Assembly (NCBI GenBank): GCA_903903635.1
Contig: CAIUZK010000235.1
Coordinates: 1-49,552 of the forward strand
Direction of reading: 5' to 3'
DNA length: 49,552 nt
From: an uncultured Bacteroidota bacterium
GTDB taxonomy: Bacteria; Bacteroidota; Bacteroidia; Chitinophagales; Chitinophagaceae
Part shown: positions 25,955-35,232 of the stretch, piece by piece
How positions within the stretch are numbered: the first letter of the stretch is position 1
Layout: every line of letters starts with the position of its first letter
Program-made: the position numbers and the translations under genes
Notes under the pieces: generated by a model
Told to the model about the DNA's origin: nothing
Databases searched by the model: none
Seen by the model: only the letters and a program-made list of their open reading frames with translations

Positions 25955-26899
25955 TTAGATAGTATTATACCAGTTGATAAATTTTTCAATGCCGTTCCTT
26001 AAATCTGTATTTGGATCATATCCTAATAATTTCCTGCTTTTTTCAATATCCGACCAGGTGTAAGGCACATCTCCGGGCTGTGACGGCATAAACTTAATGT
26101 TAGCTTTTTTACCTAGTATATCTTCAATAGTTTCTACCAGAGACATCAGGCTTACCGTATGTGTATTGCCCAGATTAAATATTTCAAATTTATCGGTATC
26201 ATAATCCACAGCACCCATTATTCCACTTACAATGTCATCTATAAATGTATAGTCTCTGAATGTGGCGCCGTTTCCATAAAGTGGCACTTCGCTGCCATTT
26301 GTAATTGCTTTTACAAATTTATGTATCGCCAGATCTGGACGCTGTCTTGGGCCAAAAACCGTAAAAAACCGTAATGCTAATATTTTTAACCCGAAATAAT
26401 TCTGATAAAGCGCGCAAAGCTCTTCTCCTGCTTTTTTCGAAAATGCATAAATGCTTATCGGTTCCAGATCCTTAGTATCAACCGACCATGGCAGGTCTTT
26501 ATTTAAACCATAAACGCTGCTTGAAGAGGCGAAAATCACTTTCTTAACACCATTATTTCTGGCAAATTCAAGCAAATAATTAGTACCGGTAATATTCACT
26601 TTATTGTATGATAGCGGATCGATCATGGATGGCCTTACCCCTGCCTTGGCAGCCAGATGTATTATCAGTTCAAATTTCTGATCCTGCAATGCACCCCAGC
26701 AACCCGGGTCACAAATATCGGCTTCTACGAACCGGAACCCTTTATGATGCAATGCTGCTCCAATATTTCGTTCTTTAATAGTTCTGGCATAAAAGGGGTC
26801 GAAATTATCAATCCCAACCACTTCATGACCTAATTCCAGTAATTTTTCCGCAACATGGCTCCCAATAAAACCTGCAACCCCCGTTAATAGAATCTTCAT
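25955..26899 (-). CDS. NAD-dependent epimerase, UDP-glucuronate 4-epimerase type
   Basis: From the ATG at 26899 the protein has 314 residues and opens with the Rossmann motif GVAGFIG (7-13). An upstream start at 26938 would overlap asnB and add residues before the nucleotide-binding strand, so it is rejected. The SDR catalytic pair is Tyr151 and Lys155 (YAFSK), with SSSSVYG at 126-132. The HLAAKAGVRPS motif points to UDP-glucuronate/galacturonate or GDP-sugar 4-epimerases. It likely supplies the nucleotide sugar for the GT4 that follows immediately. Confidence 0.88.
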   Translation of the reverse strand: MKILLTGVAGFIGSHVAEKLLELGHEVVGIDNFDPFYARTIKERNIGAALHHKGFRFVEADICDPGCWGALQDQKFELIIHLAAKAGVRPSMIDPLSYNKVNITGTNYLLEFARNNGVKKVIFASSSSVYGLNKDLPWSVDTKDLEPISIYAFSKKAGEELCALYQNYFGLKILALRFFTVFGPRQRPDLAIHKFVKAITNGSEVPLYGNGATFRDYTFIDDIVSGIMGAVDYDTDKFEIFNLGNTHTVSLMSLVETIEDILGKKANIKFMPSQPGDVPYTWSDIEKSRKLLGYDPNTDLRNGIEKFINWYNTI

Positions 26900-26921
26900 A
26901 TATCCGTTTAGTATCTGACGA

Positions 26922-28772
26922 TCAAATGTTATTGTCAAAAGTATTCATGCAAACAATCCCGAAAATAGTTTCTGCTCTTATTTTATCAAGATTCTCTGAA
27001 TAATATTGTAACTGTTTGCTATTAAAAACAGGCAACCGCTTTGCCTGATCAATATTGGCTAATGTAAAATTCCTGGTTTCAGCATCATTGATCAGCCATT
27101 GTTTCAGAGGGGAATTAAAGCCTGTTTTTTCCCGAAATGCCAGTGTCTTACCTAATCGCTTCGCCAGCAGGTTCCGTAGCAATAATTTACCCGTTCCACC
27201 CTCCCTCTTAAATTCAGAAGGGACACTGAATGCAAAATTCACAAACCGGTGGTCAAGAAATGGCACCCTGCCTTCAATCCCATTGATCATAGTCATCCTG
27301 TCGCACTTGGTCAGCATTTCATCCACAAGAGTGGTTTTCATTTCCACGTACAACAATCTGTTCAGTTGGTCATCATCCTGCCTTGAACTAAATAACCCAT
27401 TCAGCCGCAGCAAATACCTGTCCTTATCTATTTCTTTAGCTACATCCGGAGCCAGCAAAGATAGTATGGACTCCGTATCTGTTACAGCCATTCTGTTTAA
27501 AAATTTCTGACCTTCAGGCAGTTCCAGCACTTTTCTCAGCACTTCAAGGCTTTTTTTACCTGTAAGCCTGGCGCCTGCCTTAAGTATTCTGTTTTGCAAC
27601 GGCCCAGGTATCAGTTTAAGAAAAGCGGGTAATTTCGGAAATTCATGCCTGTAATACCCGCCAAACAGCTCATCAGCTCCATCTCCGCTCAACACCACCT
27701 TGACATGCTTCCGTGCCATATTTGATATTCTGCCCAAAGAAAGCGCACTGTTAATTGCAAATGGTTGGTCAAGGTATCTGAACTGCTCATCAAAGTCGGC
27801 ATAGAAATTACTTTTTAACTCATAGGCATGATGGGTCGTACCCAAACTTTCAGCGGTTTTTGCTGCAATAATTCCTTCATCTTCAGGCTCGCCTGGAAAA
27901 GAAGCAGTAAAACTGTGAATACCCGGCTGATGCTCCACCGCCATAGCGGTTATAAGCGAGGAATCTACACCTGCAGAAAGGAATGTACCAACCGGCACAT
28001 CGGCCACAAGATGATCTTTTACTATTTCAGATAGCAGGCTACCTGCTTTATCTTCGGCCTCGCCGAGGTTTTTCCACTTTCTTCCGTTATAGGGTATATC
28101 CCAGTATTCCCGGATGTTAAGCCTGCCATCTTCAATGGTCAGGTAGTAACCCGGCGGAAGGCTTTTTATCTCCTTGTACAGGGTATTCGGGCCAGGAATA
28201 CTACCTGTCAGGAAATACTCATATACTGATGTGAAATCCGTATTGACCTGAATACAGCCGGAAACAGCAATTGGTTTTACTTCGGAACTGAAAATAAGCA
28301 ATCCGTTTTCATAACTGTAATATAAAGGCTTGATGCCAATCCGGTCACGCGCAATAAATAATTTTTTTTTATTCAGATCCCAGACAGCAAATGCAAACAT
28401 ACCCGTAAGCCGGTCAAGTAGTCTGGATGGATTATCGCTGTATTCTTCATAAAGATGAAGTATAACTTCACAATCCGAATCAGATCTGAAGCTGTGCCCC
28501 TTAGCAAGCAATTCAGTCCTTATTTCTTTGTAGTTGTATATCTCGCCGTTGCAGACAAGTACAATGCTTTCATCCTCATTATATAAAGGCTGAAAAGCAT
28601 TCCGGGAAAGGTCAATTATGGAAAGACGGGTATGTGCCATTCCAATCGTATCGTCTTCATATTTTCCATGTCCGTCCGGCCCCCGGTGTGCCAGCTTTCC
28701 AGATAAATTATCAAGCCCTGCGTTCCTGTTCACTGATGATATGGCCCCGTAAATGCCAGCAATACCGCACAT
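26922..28772 (-). CDS. asnB: Asparagine synthase (glutamine-hydrolysing)
   Basis: The 616-residue protein has the Ntn glutaminase domain with the nucleophile Cys2 (MCGIAGIYG) and the motifs AHRGPDG and CNGEIYN, then the ATP-pyrophosphatase domain with SAGVDSS at 266-272. Both active sites look intact. In an operon with an epimerase and a GT4, such paralogues often amidate a sugar acid rather than make free asparagine; that is inference from context. The gene is first in the unit; 22 bases separate it from the epimerase start. Confidence 0.9.
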   Translation of the reverse strand: MCGIAGIYGAISSVNRNAGLDNLSGKLAHRGPDGHGKYEDDTIGMAHTRLSIIDLSRNAFQPLYNEDESIVLVCNGEIYNYKEIRTELLAKGHSFRSDSDCEVILHLYEEYSDNPSRLLDRLTGMFAFAVWDLNKKKLFIARDRIGIKPLYYSYENGLLIFSSEVKPIAVSGCIQVNTDFTSVYEYFLTGSIPGPNTLYKEIKSLPPGYYLTIEDGRLNIREYWDIPYNGRKWKNLGEAEDKAGSLLSEIVKDHLVADVPVGTFLSAGVDSSLITAMAVEHQPGIHSFTASFPGEPEDEGIIAAKTAESLGTTHHAYELKSNFYADFDEQFRYLDQPFAINSALSLGRISNMARKHVKVVLSGDGADELFGGYYRHEFPKLPAFLKLIPGPLQNRILKAGARLTGKKSLEVLRKVLELPEGQKFLNRMAVTDTESILSLLAPDVAKEIDKDRYLLRLNGLFSSRQDDDQLNRLLYVEMKTTLVDEMLTKCDRMTMINGIEGRVPFLDHRFVNFAFSVPSEFKREGGTGKLLLRNLLAKRLGKTLAFREKTGFNSPLKQWLINDAETRNFTLANIDQAKRLPVFNSKQLQYYSENLDKIRAETIFGIVCMNTFDNNI

Positions 28773-29117
28773 TCCTTAAATAATTGTTTTATTAAATAAA
28801 AAAAATGAAAAGTCATAATACCTGAACAAAATGAAAATACCTGAATGAAATCAGTAAAAATATTGTCCTACCCTTCAGCGGGAACTTCTTTAATATTAGA
28901 AATATCTTTAACAAAAATCAAGTCAATCTATTTTAAATAGTATACCTGAATTATTCCAGTTGTAAATATACTATTAATATGGAAGCTCTATGTAACTTTT
29001 TCAGGCAAAACCTGCCCTGCTAAGCTGATCGTTTATCACTAAAGCCTGCCAGCATTGGAAACCTTCAATAGGGTGAGTCTGAAAGCTGAATATACCTGAT
29101 TATTTTGTGTAATCAAC
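28773..29117. other. Intergenic region with four ATACCTGA boxes
   Basis: AT-rich sequence between asnB and the groL terminator. The octamer ATACCTGA occurs at 28818, 28837, 28942 and 29092, always on the plus strand; the first two are 19 bases apart and lie 46-72 bases upstream of the asnB start. I see no gene or hairpin here. Confidence 0.45.
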
Positions 29118-29144
29118 AAAAGCCCCGGCACAACGCCGGGGCTT
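29118..29144 (-). terminator. Terminator of groL
   Basis: The 11-bp stem AAAGCCCCGGC / GCCGGGGCTTT with a five-base loop runs into TTTTGTT on the minus strand, 27 bases after the groL stop codon. Confidence 0.85.
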
Positions 29145-29170
29145 TATACTTTCGACTTAAAACTTTCGAC

Positions 29171-30823
<1,653 letters not shown>

Positions 30824-30844
30824 TTAAACCCCGGCCCCAGCTAC

Positions 30845-30872
30845 CCCCTGCCCCTAAAGGGGAGTACAGGGG
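30845..30872 (-). repeat. Nested hairpin between groS and groL
   Basis: Two inverted repeats are nested: an outer CCCCTG (30845-30850) pairs with CAGGGG (30867-30872), and an inner CCCCT pairs with AGGGG (30851-30855 and 30858-30862). It could fold in the groS-groL transcript and act as a processing or stability element. Confidence 0.5.
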
Positions 30873-30984
30873 AATAAGTGTTCAGCTTTAGCGCAGTTGC
30901 CGGGCTTGTTAATAATCGATTTTAGTTTTTAAATTTTAAAGCTACTCTAAGGGGAAGTCCCTTCAGGTATTTAGTTTTTTGGTA

Positions 30985-31266
30985 TTAGATTATTGCCAGG
31001 ATATCGCTTTCACGCATGATCAGGTAATCAACACCTTCGAAAGAAACCTCAGTACCCGCGTATTTACCATAAAGTATGGTATCGCCAGATTTTACGGTCA
31101 TTGGTTCGTCCTTTTTACCTGGTCCGGCAGCGATTACTGTTCCACGCTGTGGTTTTTCTTTAGCTGTATCGGGGATAATGATGCCACCGGCAGTTTTTTC
31201 TTCAGCAGGAGCGGGTTTCACTATTACCCTGTCGTGGAGGGGGGTAATGTTCACATTGTTAGCCAT
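30985..31266 (-). CDS. groS: Co-chaperonin GroES, 10 kDa subunit
   Basis: GroES caps the GroEL chamber. The 93-residue protein has the family signature [33 protein letters not shown] in parts, the mobile-loop region TAGGIIIPD that contacts GroEL, and the C-terminal [17 protein letters not shown]. Length is standard. It is the first gene of the groS-groL operon. No CIRCE element (TTAGCACTC inverted repeat) is seen upstream; a pair of GGCAGAAAT direct repeats lies there instead. Confidence 0.97.
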   Translation of the reverse strand: MANNVNITPLHDRVIVKPAPAEEKTAGGIIIPDTAKEKPQRGTVIAAGPGKKDEPMTVKSGDTILYGKYAGTEVSFEGVDYLIMRESDILAII

Positions 31267-31338
31267 AATTATCTGTTTTTTGTTTTATAAATTTTCTTGT
31301 AGCAAAGGTGCATCATTAATTGTGCCACCTTAATACGG

Positions 31339-31368
31339 GGCAGAAATTGCCGCTATTTTGGCAGAAAT
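31339..31368. promoter_or_regulatory. Candidate operator upstream of groS
   Basis: The nonamer GGCAGAAAT occurs at 31339-31347 and 31360-31368, 21 bases apart, about two helical turns. Between them lies TTGCCGCTATTTTGGCA, itself a short inverted repeat. It is located 73-102 bases upstream of groS. A heat-shock role is inference. Confidence 0.3.
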
Positions 31369-31388
31369 AACGACATTTACTAATAAAT

Positions 31389-31413
31389 AAAAATGACTTG
31401 CAAGGTCATTTTT
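31389..31413. terminator. Perfect 9-bp hairpin between groS and the small membrane gene
   Basis: AAAAATGAC (31389-31397) pairs with GTCATTTTT (31405-31413) around TTGCAAG. It has A and T runs on its two arms like a bidirectional terminator, but it lies between divergent genes, so a regulatory site or a remnant is also possible. Confidence 0.4.
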
Positions 31414-31460
31414 TCATATTTAAATAATGAAATACTAAATTTGGCAGTTCAATTTACCCG

Positions 31461-31751
31461 ATGCACGAGACAAAAGACAACCTGATATTAGTTATAGTAC
31501 AACCCTCTTTGTTTTTAGCCTTATATTCAGGTATTTACATTGTGAGCCGATTGGCAATTCCGCAACGCAGGCATTACCTGATTAAACGGTTCCTCTTCAC
31601 ATTGGTTGTATCAGGTTTGATATTTGGTATATCTGCCTGTTTTGTGAGTCCATATTATTGGTTTGAAGTTATCAATCCTATATGGTTTCTTGGGTATTTA
31701 TTCGTAGTTGCGTTTGCCAATATTATATTGTGGATTTGGTATAAGAGGTAG
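31461..31751 (+). CDS. Small membrane protein, three predicted helices
   Basis: The 96-residue protein shows three hydrophobic segments: about 8-28 (LILVIVQPSLFLALYSGIYI), 45-64 (FLFTLVVSGLIFGISACFV) and 74-92 (IWFLGYLFVVAFANIILWI). Basic residues RRHYLIKR lie between the first two, so the loop is likely cytoplasmic. I do not recognise a family. It precedes the peroxiredoxin gene, which has its own promoter. Confidence 0.6.
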   Translation: MHETKDNLILVIVQPSLFLALYSGIYIVSRLAIPQRRHYLIKRFLFTLVVSGLIFGISACFVSPYYWFEVINPIWFLGYLFVVAFANIILWIWYKR

Positions 31752-31761
31752 TTATCCTTTT

Positions 31762-31791
31762 TTGCGCACACCTGATCTTGCATTACTTTTG
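31762..31791 (+). promoter_or_regulatory. Bacteroidota-type promoter of the peroxiredoxin gene
   Basis: TTG at 31762-31764, 19 bases, and TACTTTTG at 31784-31791 match the consensus exactly. The start codon at 31805 is 14 bases downstream, giving a very short leader. Confidence 0.75.
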
Positions 31792-31804
31792 TAAAAAAAT
31801 ACTT

Positions 31805-32272
31805 ATGGCAATTCACATTGGTCAACCCGCGCCTGACTTTAGTCTTTGGGATGACTCTAAAAACAAGGTAACGCTTAGTGATTACCGTGGTAAAAACGTT
31901 CTTTTGTTATTTTACCCATTGGCCTTTACCAGTGTTTGCACCCGTGAGCTTTGCCATATGCGGGATAACCTTACCGAGTACAACAATATGAATGCCGTGG
32001 TATTTGGTATCTCTATCGATTCACTCTATGTGCAGGATGCTTTCAAAAAGCATTTGAATCTGAATTTTCATTTGCTTGCCGACTTTAATAAGGAAGTTTC
32101 CATGGCTTATGATTCCTTATTTGAGACATTGGGTGATATGAACGGTGTTACCAAAAGGGCTTCATTTATTATCGACAAGGAAGGAATCATAAGGTTTGCA
32201 GAGATATTGCCCAGTGGTGGCGATTACCCTGATTTCGAGGCCATCCAGAAATGTTTGAATGAATTAAATTAG
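31805..32272 (+). CDS. Peroxiredoxin, AhpC/TSA (BCP-like)
   Basis: Reduces peroxides through a reactive cysteine. From the ATG at 31805 the protein has 155 residues; an upstream start at 31778 would lie inside the promoter. The peroxidatic Cys45 is in the PLAFTSVC motif and a second Cys is at 50, the spacing found in atypical two-Cys BCP proteins. The N-terminal GQPAPDFSLWDD and C-terminal SFIIDKEGIIRFAE are as expected. Cytoplasmic; the electron donor is not evident from the neighbours. Confidence 0.92.
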   Translation: MAIHIGQPAPDFSLWDDSKNKVTLSDYRGKNVLLLFYPLAFTSVCTRELCHMRDNLTEYNNMNAVVFGISIDSLYVQDAFKKHLNLNFHLLADFNKEVSMAYDSLFETLGDMNGVTKRASFIIDKEGIIRFAEILPSGGDYPDFEAIQKCLNELN

Positions 32273-32280
32273 TATGTTTG
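32255..32280 (+). promoter_or_regulatory. Probable promoter of the T9SS gene at 32301
   Basis: TATGTTTG at 32273-32280 fits the -7 consensus and starts directly after the peroxiredoxin stop codon. The nearest TTG (32255-32257) is 15 bases away, slightly short, so the upstream element is less certain. Confidence 0.5.
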
Positions 32281-32300
32281 CATAAAAACAAAATATAGTT

Positions 32301-33302
32301 ATGAAGAGAATTTTTATACTTTTTCTTTCTTTGACCGCTTATGCTACTTCATTCGGTCAAACAATTACGGGTGGCGATATGGAAGCATGGCGTTACACCA
32401 GTGCGGGTACGACAGCTCCGGTTTCGGTAGAAGCGCCAACCGGATGGTATGGAGTAGACTCGATTATTATTGGCCTTGGCCAGTCATTCGGGGCGCTGTT
32501 GGGTACCTCACCCAGTGACTGGCGCAGAAACCTGTTTAAGGAATTCACTATTACCCATGGAGGATTTTTTTCTGCAAAGGTAATGACAGTGATTCAGGAC
32601 ACATTGATTCTGCCAGGCGTACTGACTACAGCACAGACACATATTGGGATAACCTTCCTCCCGACACCGGGTATTACCGGTATTAGTTTTACAGGTGGCA
32701 ATGCAGTAAATGTGAAACCAACAACTGTGAGTGCATGGGTACAATATTTTCCGGGTAAAGACAGTACAGGAGCAACCGGTATCGACAGCGGAATGCTGAA
32801 TGTGCAGGCGCTGGCTATGATTGGGGGAAAAGATTCTGTAATAGGAATTGGCACTATTGTTATACCACCCACTTCATCATGGATTCAGGTAACAGCGAAT
32901 ATCCTTTATGCACTCGATTCCACACATGCCATTGATACCATGCGTATCTCTTTTACCAGCAGCAGCAGAAGGGGATTGGACAGCAGTACTTTGTATGTAG
33001 ACGATGTAACCATGACCTCTGTTGCCAATCCTGATAATTCATCAGTATCCGTTATTTCAAATAACGACGTGATCAGGGTATATCCTAATCCGGTATCAGG
33101 CGTTTTGTATTTCGATGGACCATCCAATGCAAATATCAGTGTAACATTATGTTCACTGACAGGTCAGGTTGTTGCAACCAGAACAATGACCGGTAGCGAT
33201 GCGATTGACGTTTCAGTACTACCGTCAGGATTATATTTCTATACAGCGTTTGACAGTGCAGGCAATTCGCTGCAAAGAGGTAAAATCACTGTAGCCAGAT
33301 AA
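32301..33302 (+). CDS. Secreted T9SS sorting-domain protein with GDMEAW start domain
   Basis: The 333-residue protein begins with a signal peptide (MKRIFILFLSLTAYATSFGQ), then GGDMEAWRYTS and PTGWYGVDS, a start seen in PCMD-like and related jelly-roll domains of Bacteroidota. The domain ends with STLYVDDVTMTS near residue 235. The T9SS type A tail follows: RVYPNPVSGVLYF, LCSLTGQVV, VLPSGLYFYTA. Predicted to be surface-exposed or released; carbohydrate binding is possible but unproven. Confidence 0.85.
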   Translation: MKRIFILFLSLTAYATSFGQTITGGDMEAWRYTSAGTTAPVSVEAPTGWYGVDSIIIGLGQSFGALLGTSPSDWRRNLFKEFTITHGGFFSAKVMTVIQDTLILPGVLTTAQTHIGITFLPTPGITGISFTGGNAVNVKPTTVSAWVQYFPGKDSTGATGIDSGMLNVQALAMIGGKDSVIGIGTIVIPPTSSWIQVTANILYALDSTHAIDTMRISFTSSSRRGLDSSTLYVDDVTMTSVANPDNSSVSVISNNDVIRVYPNPVSGVLYFDGPSNANISVTLCSLTGQVVATRTMTGSDAIDVSVLPSGLYFYTAFDSAGNSLQRGKITVAR

Positions 33303-33321
33303 TTATAGATTAACTAGGCGA

Positions 33322-34110
33322 TCAGCCAACTGTATAATAAACACAGGTAGTTACAAAATCACGAAAGTAAGGGAGCCACGTAAGTGGCTTCCATTGTTTT
33401 CGGGGTTTCAGTCCGAATTTATACTTGTATATCGGGTTGATCAGGTAGTCCTGTTGATTCAGTACTTTCAATCCGCTTTTTTTAATGATGCGCTCAAAAC
33501 GTTCAATGGTAATCTGCGTATCTTTTACTTCCAACAACGCATCAATAACGCTAGGGTGCTCACCTGCAAGCTTAAGTATACCGGTATACATAAACCTTGG
33601 CAGAATGTGGTAATAAGGAAGAACACTCGCCCATTTTTTGTGGCAAACCTGCTGATGCCCGCCAAAAGGCATATACCAGGGAGGAAATCCGAAAAATATT
33701 TGCCCGCCGGGCTTAAGAAATAGCTTAAGATACGGTATGAATTTTTCCTGCTCGTAAACATGCTCAATGACATCTTTGAGAATAATTACATCAAAAAAAT
33801 TCCGAAAACGGTTCAGAAAAGAATCTTCAAAAATATTCTGACAGATAAATTCAACTTGATGGGCAGCCACTTCTGCCGACAAAAATTCATTGGCCATTTC
33901 AATTCTCTGCGGGGCCAGATCGACACCTACACAAAAACAACCCCGTTTGATAAAAGGCGAGAGAACCCCACCCTCTGCCGTGCCAACCTCCAAAACGGTC
34001 ATGCCCGGTACAATGGGTTTTGTTTTTTCTATAAAAGGCACAACATAGGAGGCTGAATTTTCCACCTGCTGGTCGAATCTTACTTTTTCGTCAGAATGCT
34101 GAATTAACAA
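33322..34110 (-). CDS. Class I SAM-dependent methyltransferase
   Basis: The 262-residue protein has the SAM-binding motif VLEVGTAEGGVLSPF near residue 40, the acidic end VGVDLAPQRI, and a post-motif DVIILKDVIEHVYEQ with LKPGGQIFFGFPPW. The substrate is unknown; its neighbour, a TylF-type methyltransferase gene, suggests a sugar or polyketide-like acceptor. The start is a TTG at 34110 immediately after an in-frame stop; the next ATG would remove the conserved N-terminus, so the TTG is preferred. Converges on the T9SS gene at 32301. Confidence 0.85.
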   Translation of the reverse strand: MLIQHSDEKVRFDQQVENSASYVVPFIEKTKPIVPGMTVLEVGTAEGGVLSPFIKRGCFCVGVDLAPQRIEMANEFLSAEVAAHQVEFICQNIFEDSFLNRFRNFFDVIILKDVIEHVYEQEKFIPYLKLFLKPGGQIFFGFPPWYMPFGGHQQVCHKKWASVLPYYHILPRFMYTGILKLAGEHPSVIDALLEVKDTQITIERFERIIKKSGLKVLNQQDYLINPIYKYKFGLKPRKQWKPLTWLPYFRDFVTTCVYYTVG

Positions 34111-34209
34111 TTAATCTTAATTTAGGTGGGCAAATTTACTTTTATATTCTATGCAGAACGGTATATCCAGGATTATTTTATTTCAGATGAAGCAAGGATA
34201 TATGTTATA

Positions 34210-34953
34210 TTATTCTACAATAAATGCAGCATGGTAGAAATTGTTCTGTGCTGATATTGGACGGAGTTTGATATAAAAACACTCGGTAAACAAGCGGTAT
34301 GCCATAAACTCATGATTGTAAACATTGAATTCATCAAACATAATAATATCGCCTTTATTGAGGTAAGGATATAACTGAGACAAGGCAAATAATGTTGCAG
34401 TAAAGAGGTCTGCATCCATATGGATCACCTTCCTTGTGTTTTTAATTAAGGCAGAATTTTCATCAAGAAAGCCATTGAGTGAATCCTGGAAAATCCCTTT
34501 TATAAACTTTACCCTGTCATCGTTTACCTCTGGTATCCCAGCCTGCATGGCACCTTTGGCAAAATGGCCCCAATCTTCAGGCAGGCCCTCGAAAGTATCA
34601 AAACCGAAAAACCGGGAGGCTTTATTAGTACAATTCTTTAACCACCATCTGAAAGAAGAGCCACCTGAAACACCAAATTCCAGGTAGCAAATAGGCGTAT
34701 CATTCAATTTGTAAGCTTCTATTATTGCACTGAAACTATTGAAACGGTTGTCGTAATTTCTTTTTGGATTATAAAAATCGTTCATCAATAGTTTTTCATT
34801 CTTGTGCTTATGAACCCATGAAGTGAGCAGGTTGAAATTGTACATAAACCCAAAGAACTTATTGAAGGGCTGGAACAACTGCAATAAACGGGATGCCAGT
34901 AAAAAGTCTTTGGTAAACTTTATGACAGAGAGTTTCTTTGTATTAAGCGACAT
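34210..34953 (-). CDS. TylF/MycF-type methyltransferase
   Basis: From the ATG at 34953 the protein has 247 residues; a GTG 13 codons upstream is less likely. It has the family pattern: CYLEFGVSGGSSFRWW near residue 90, FFGFDTFEGLPEDW, and the metal-binding HMDADLF near 180, followed by IIMFDEFNV. TylF enzymes are SAM- and metal-dependent sugar O-methyltransferases of antibiotics; in Bacteroidota they usually act on glycans. It lies 99 bases upstream of another methyltransferase on the same strand, so the pair may be co-transcribed. Confidence 0.88.
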   Translation of the reverse strand: MSLNTKKLSVIKFTKDFLLASRLLQLFQPFNKFFGFMYNFNLLTSWVHKHKNEKLLMNDFYNPKRNYDNRFNSFSAIIEAYKLNDTPICYLEFGVSGGSSFRWWLKNCTNKASRFFGFDTFEGLPEDWGHFAKGAMQAGIPEVNDDRVKFIKGIFQDSLNGFLDENSALIKNTRKVIHMDADLFTATLFALSQLYPYLNKGDIIMFDEFNVYNHEFMAYRLFTECFYIKLRPISAQNNFYHAAFIVE

Positions 34954-35232
34954 ACTGGTACAGAAAATTGATAAACTGCGGCAAGATACCACAGATTTAT
35001 GTAAATATTTTAGGTGAAGATAAAATTATGATGGAAAAAATGATGCCGTCCCTTAAAATCCTTCCTGCTGTATAATGTTGCAAAGGGAGTAGAATCCATC
35101 CAATTTGAGCAAAACTCTGGACTTTTCGTATATGCTCAATCAGCTTCAGTCGGTCATTTTAAACCTATTTTGAATTTACGTATAAACATCCTTAATAAGG
35201 ATATTGAACATATAATACAGTCAGTGGATTAA

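Noticed and set aside
26922-28772. asnB as the lasso cyclase partner of the exporter at 11377
   Set aside because: It is 13 kb away, in an operon with sugar genes, and has a complete glutaminase domain with Cys2.
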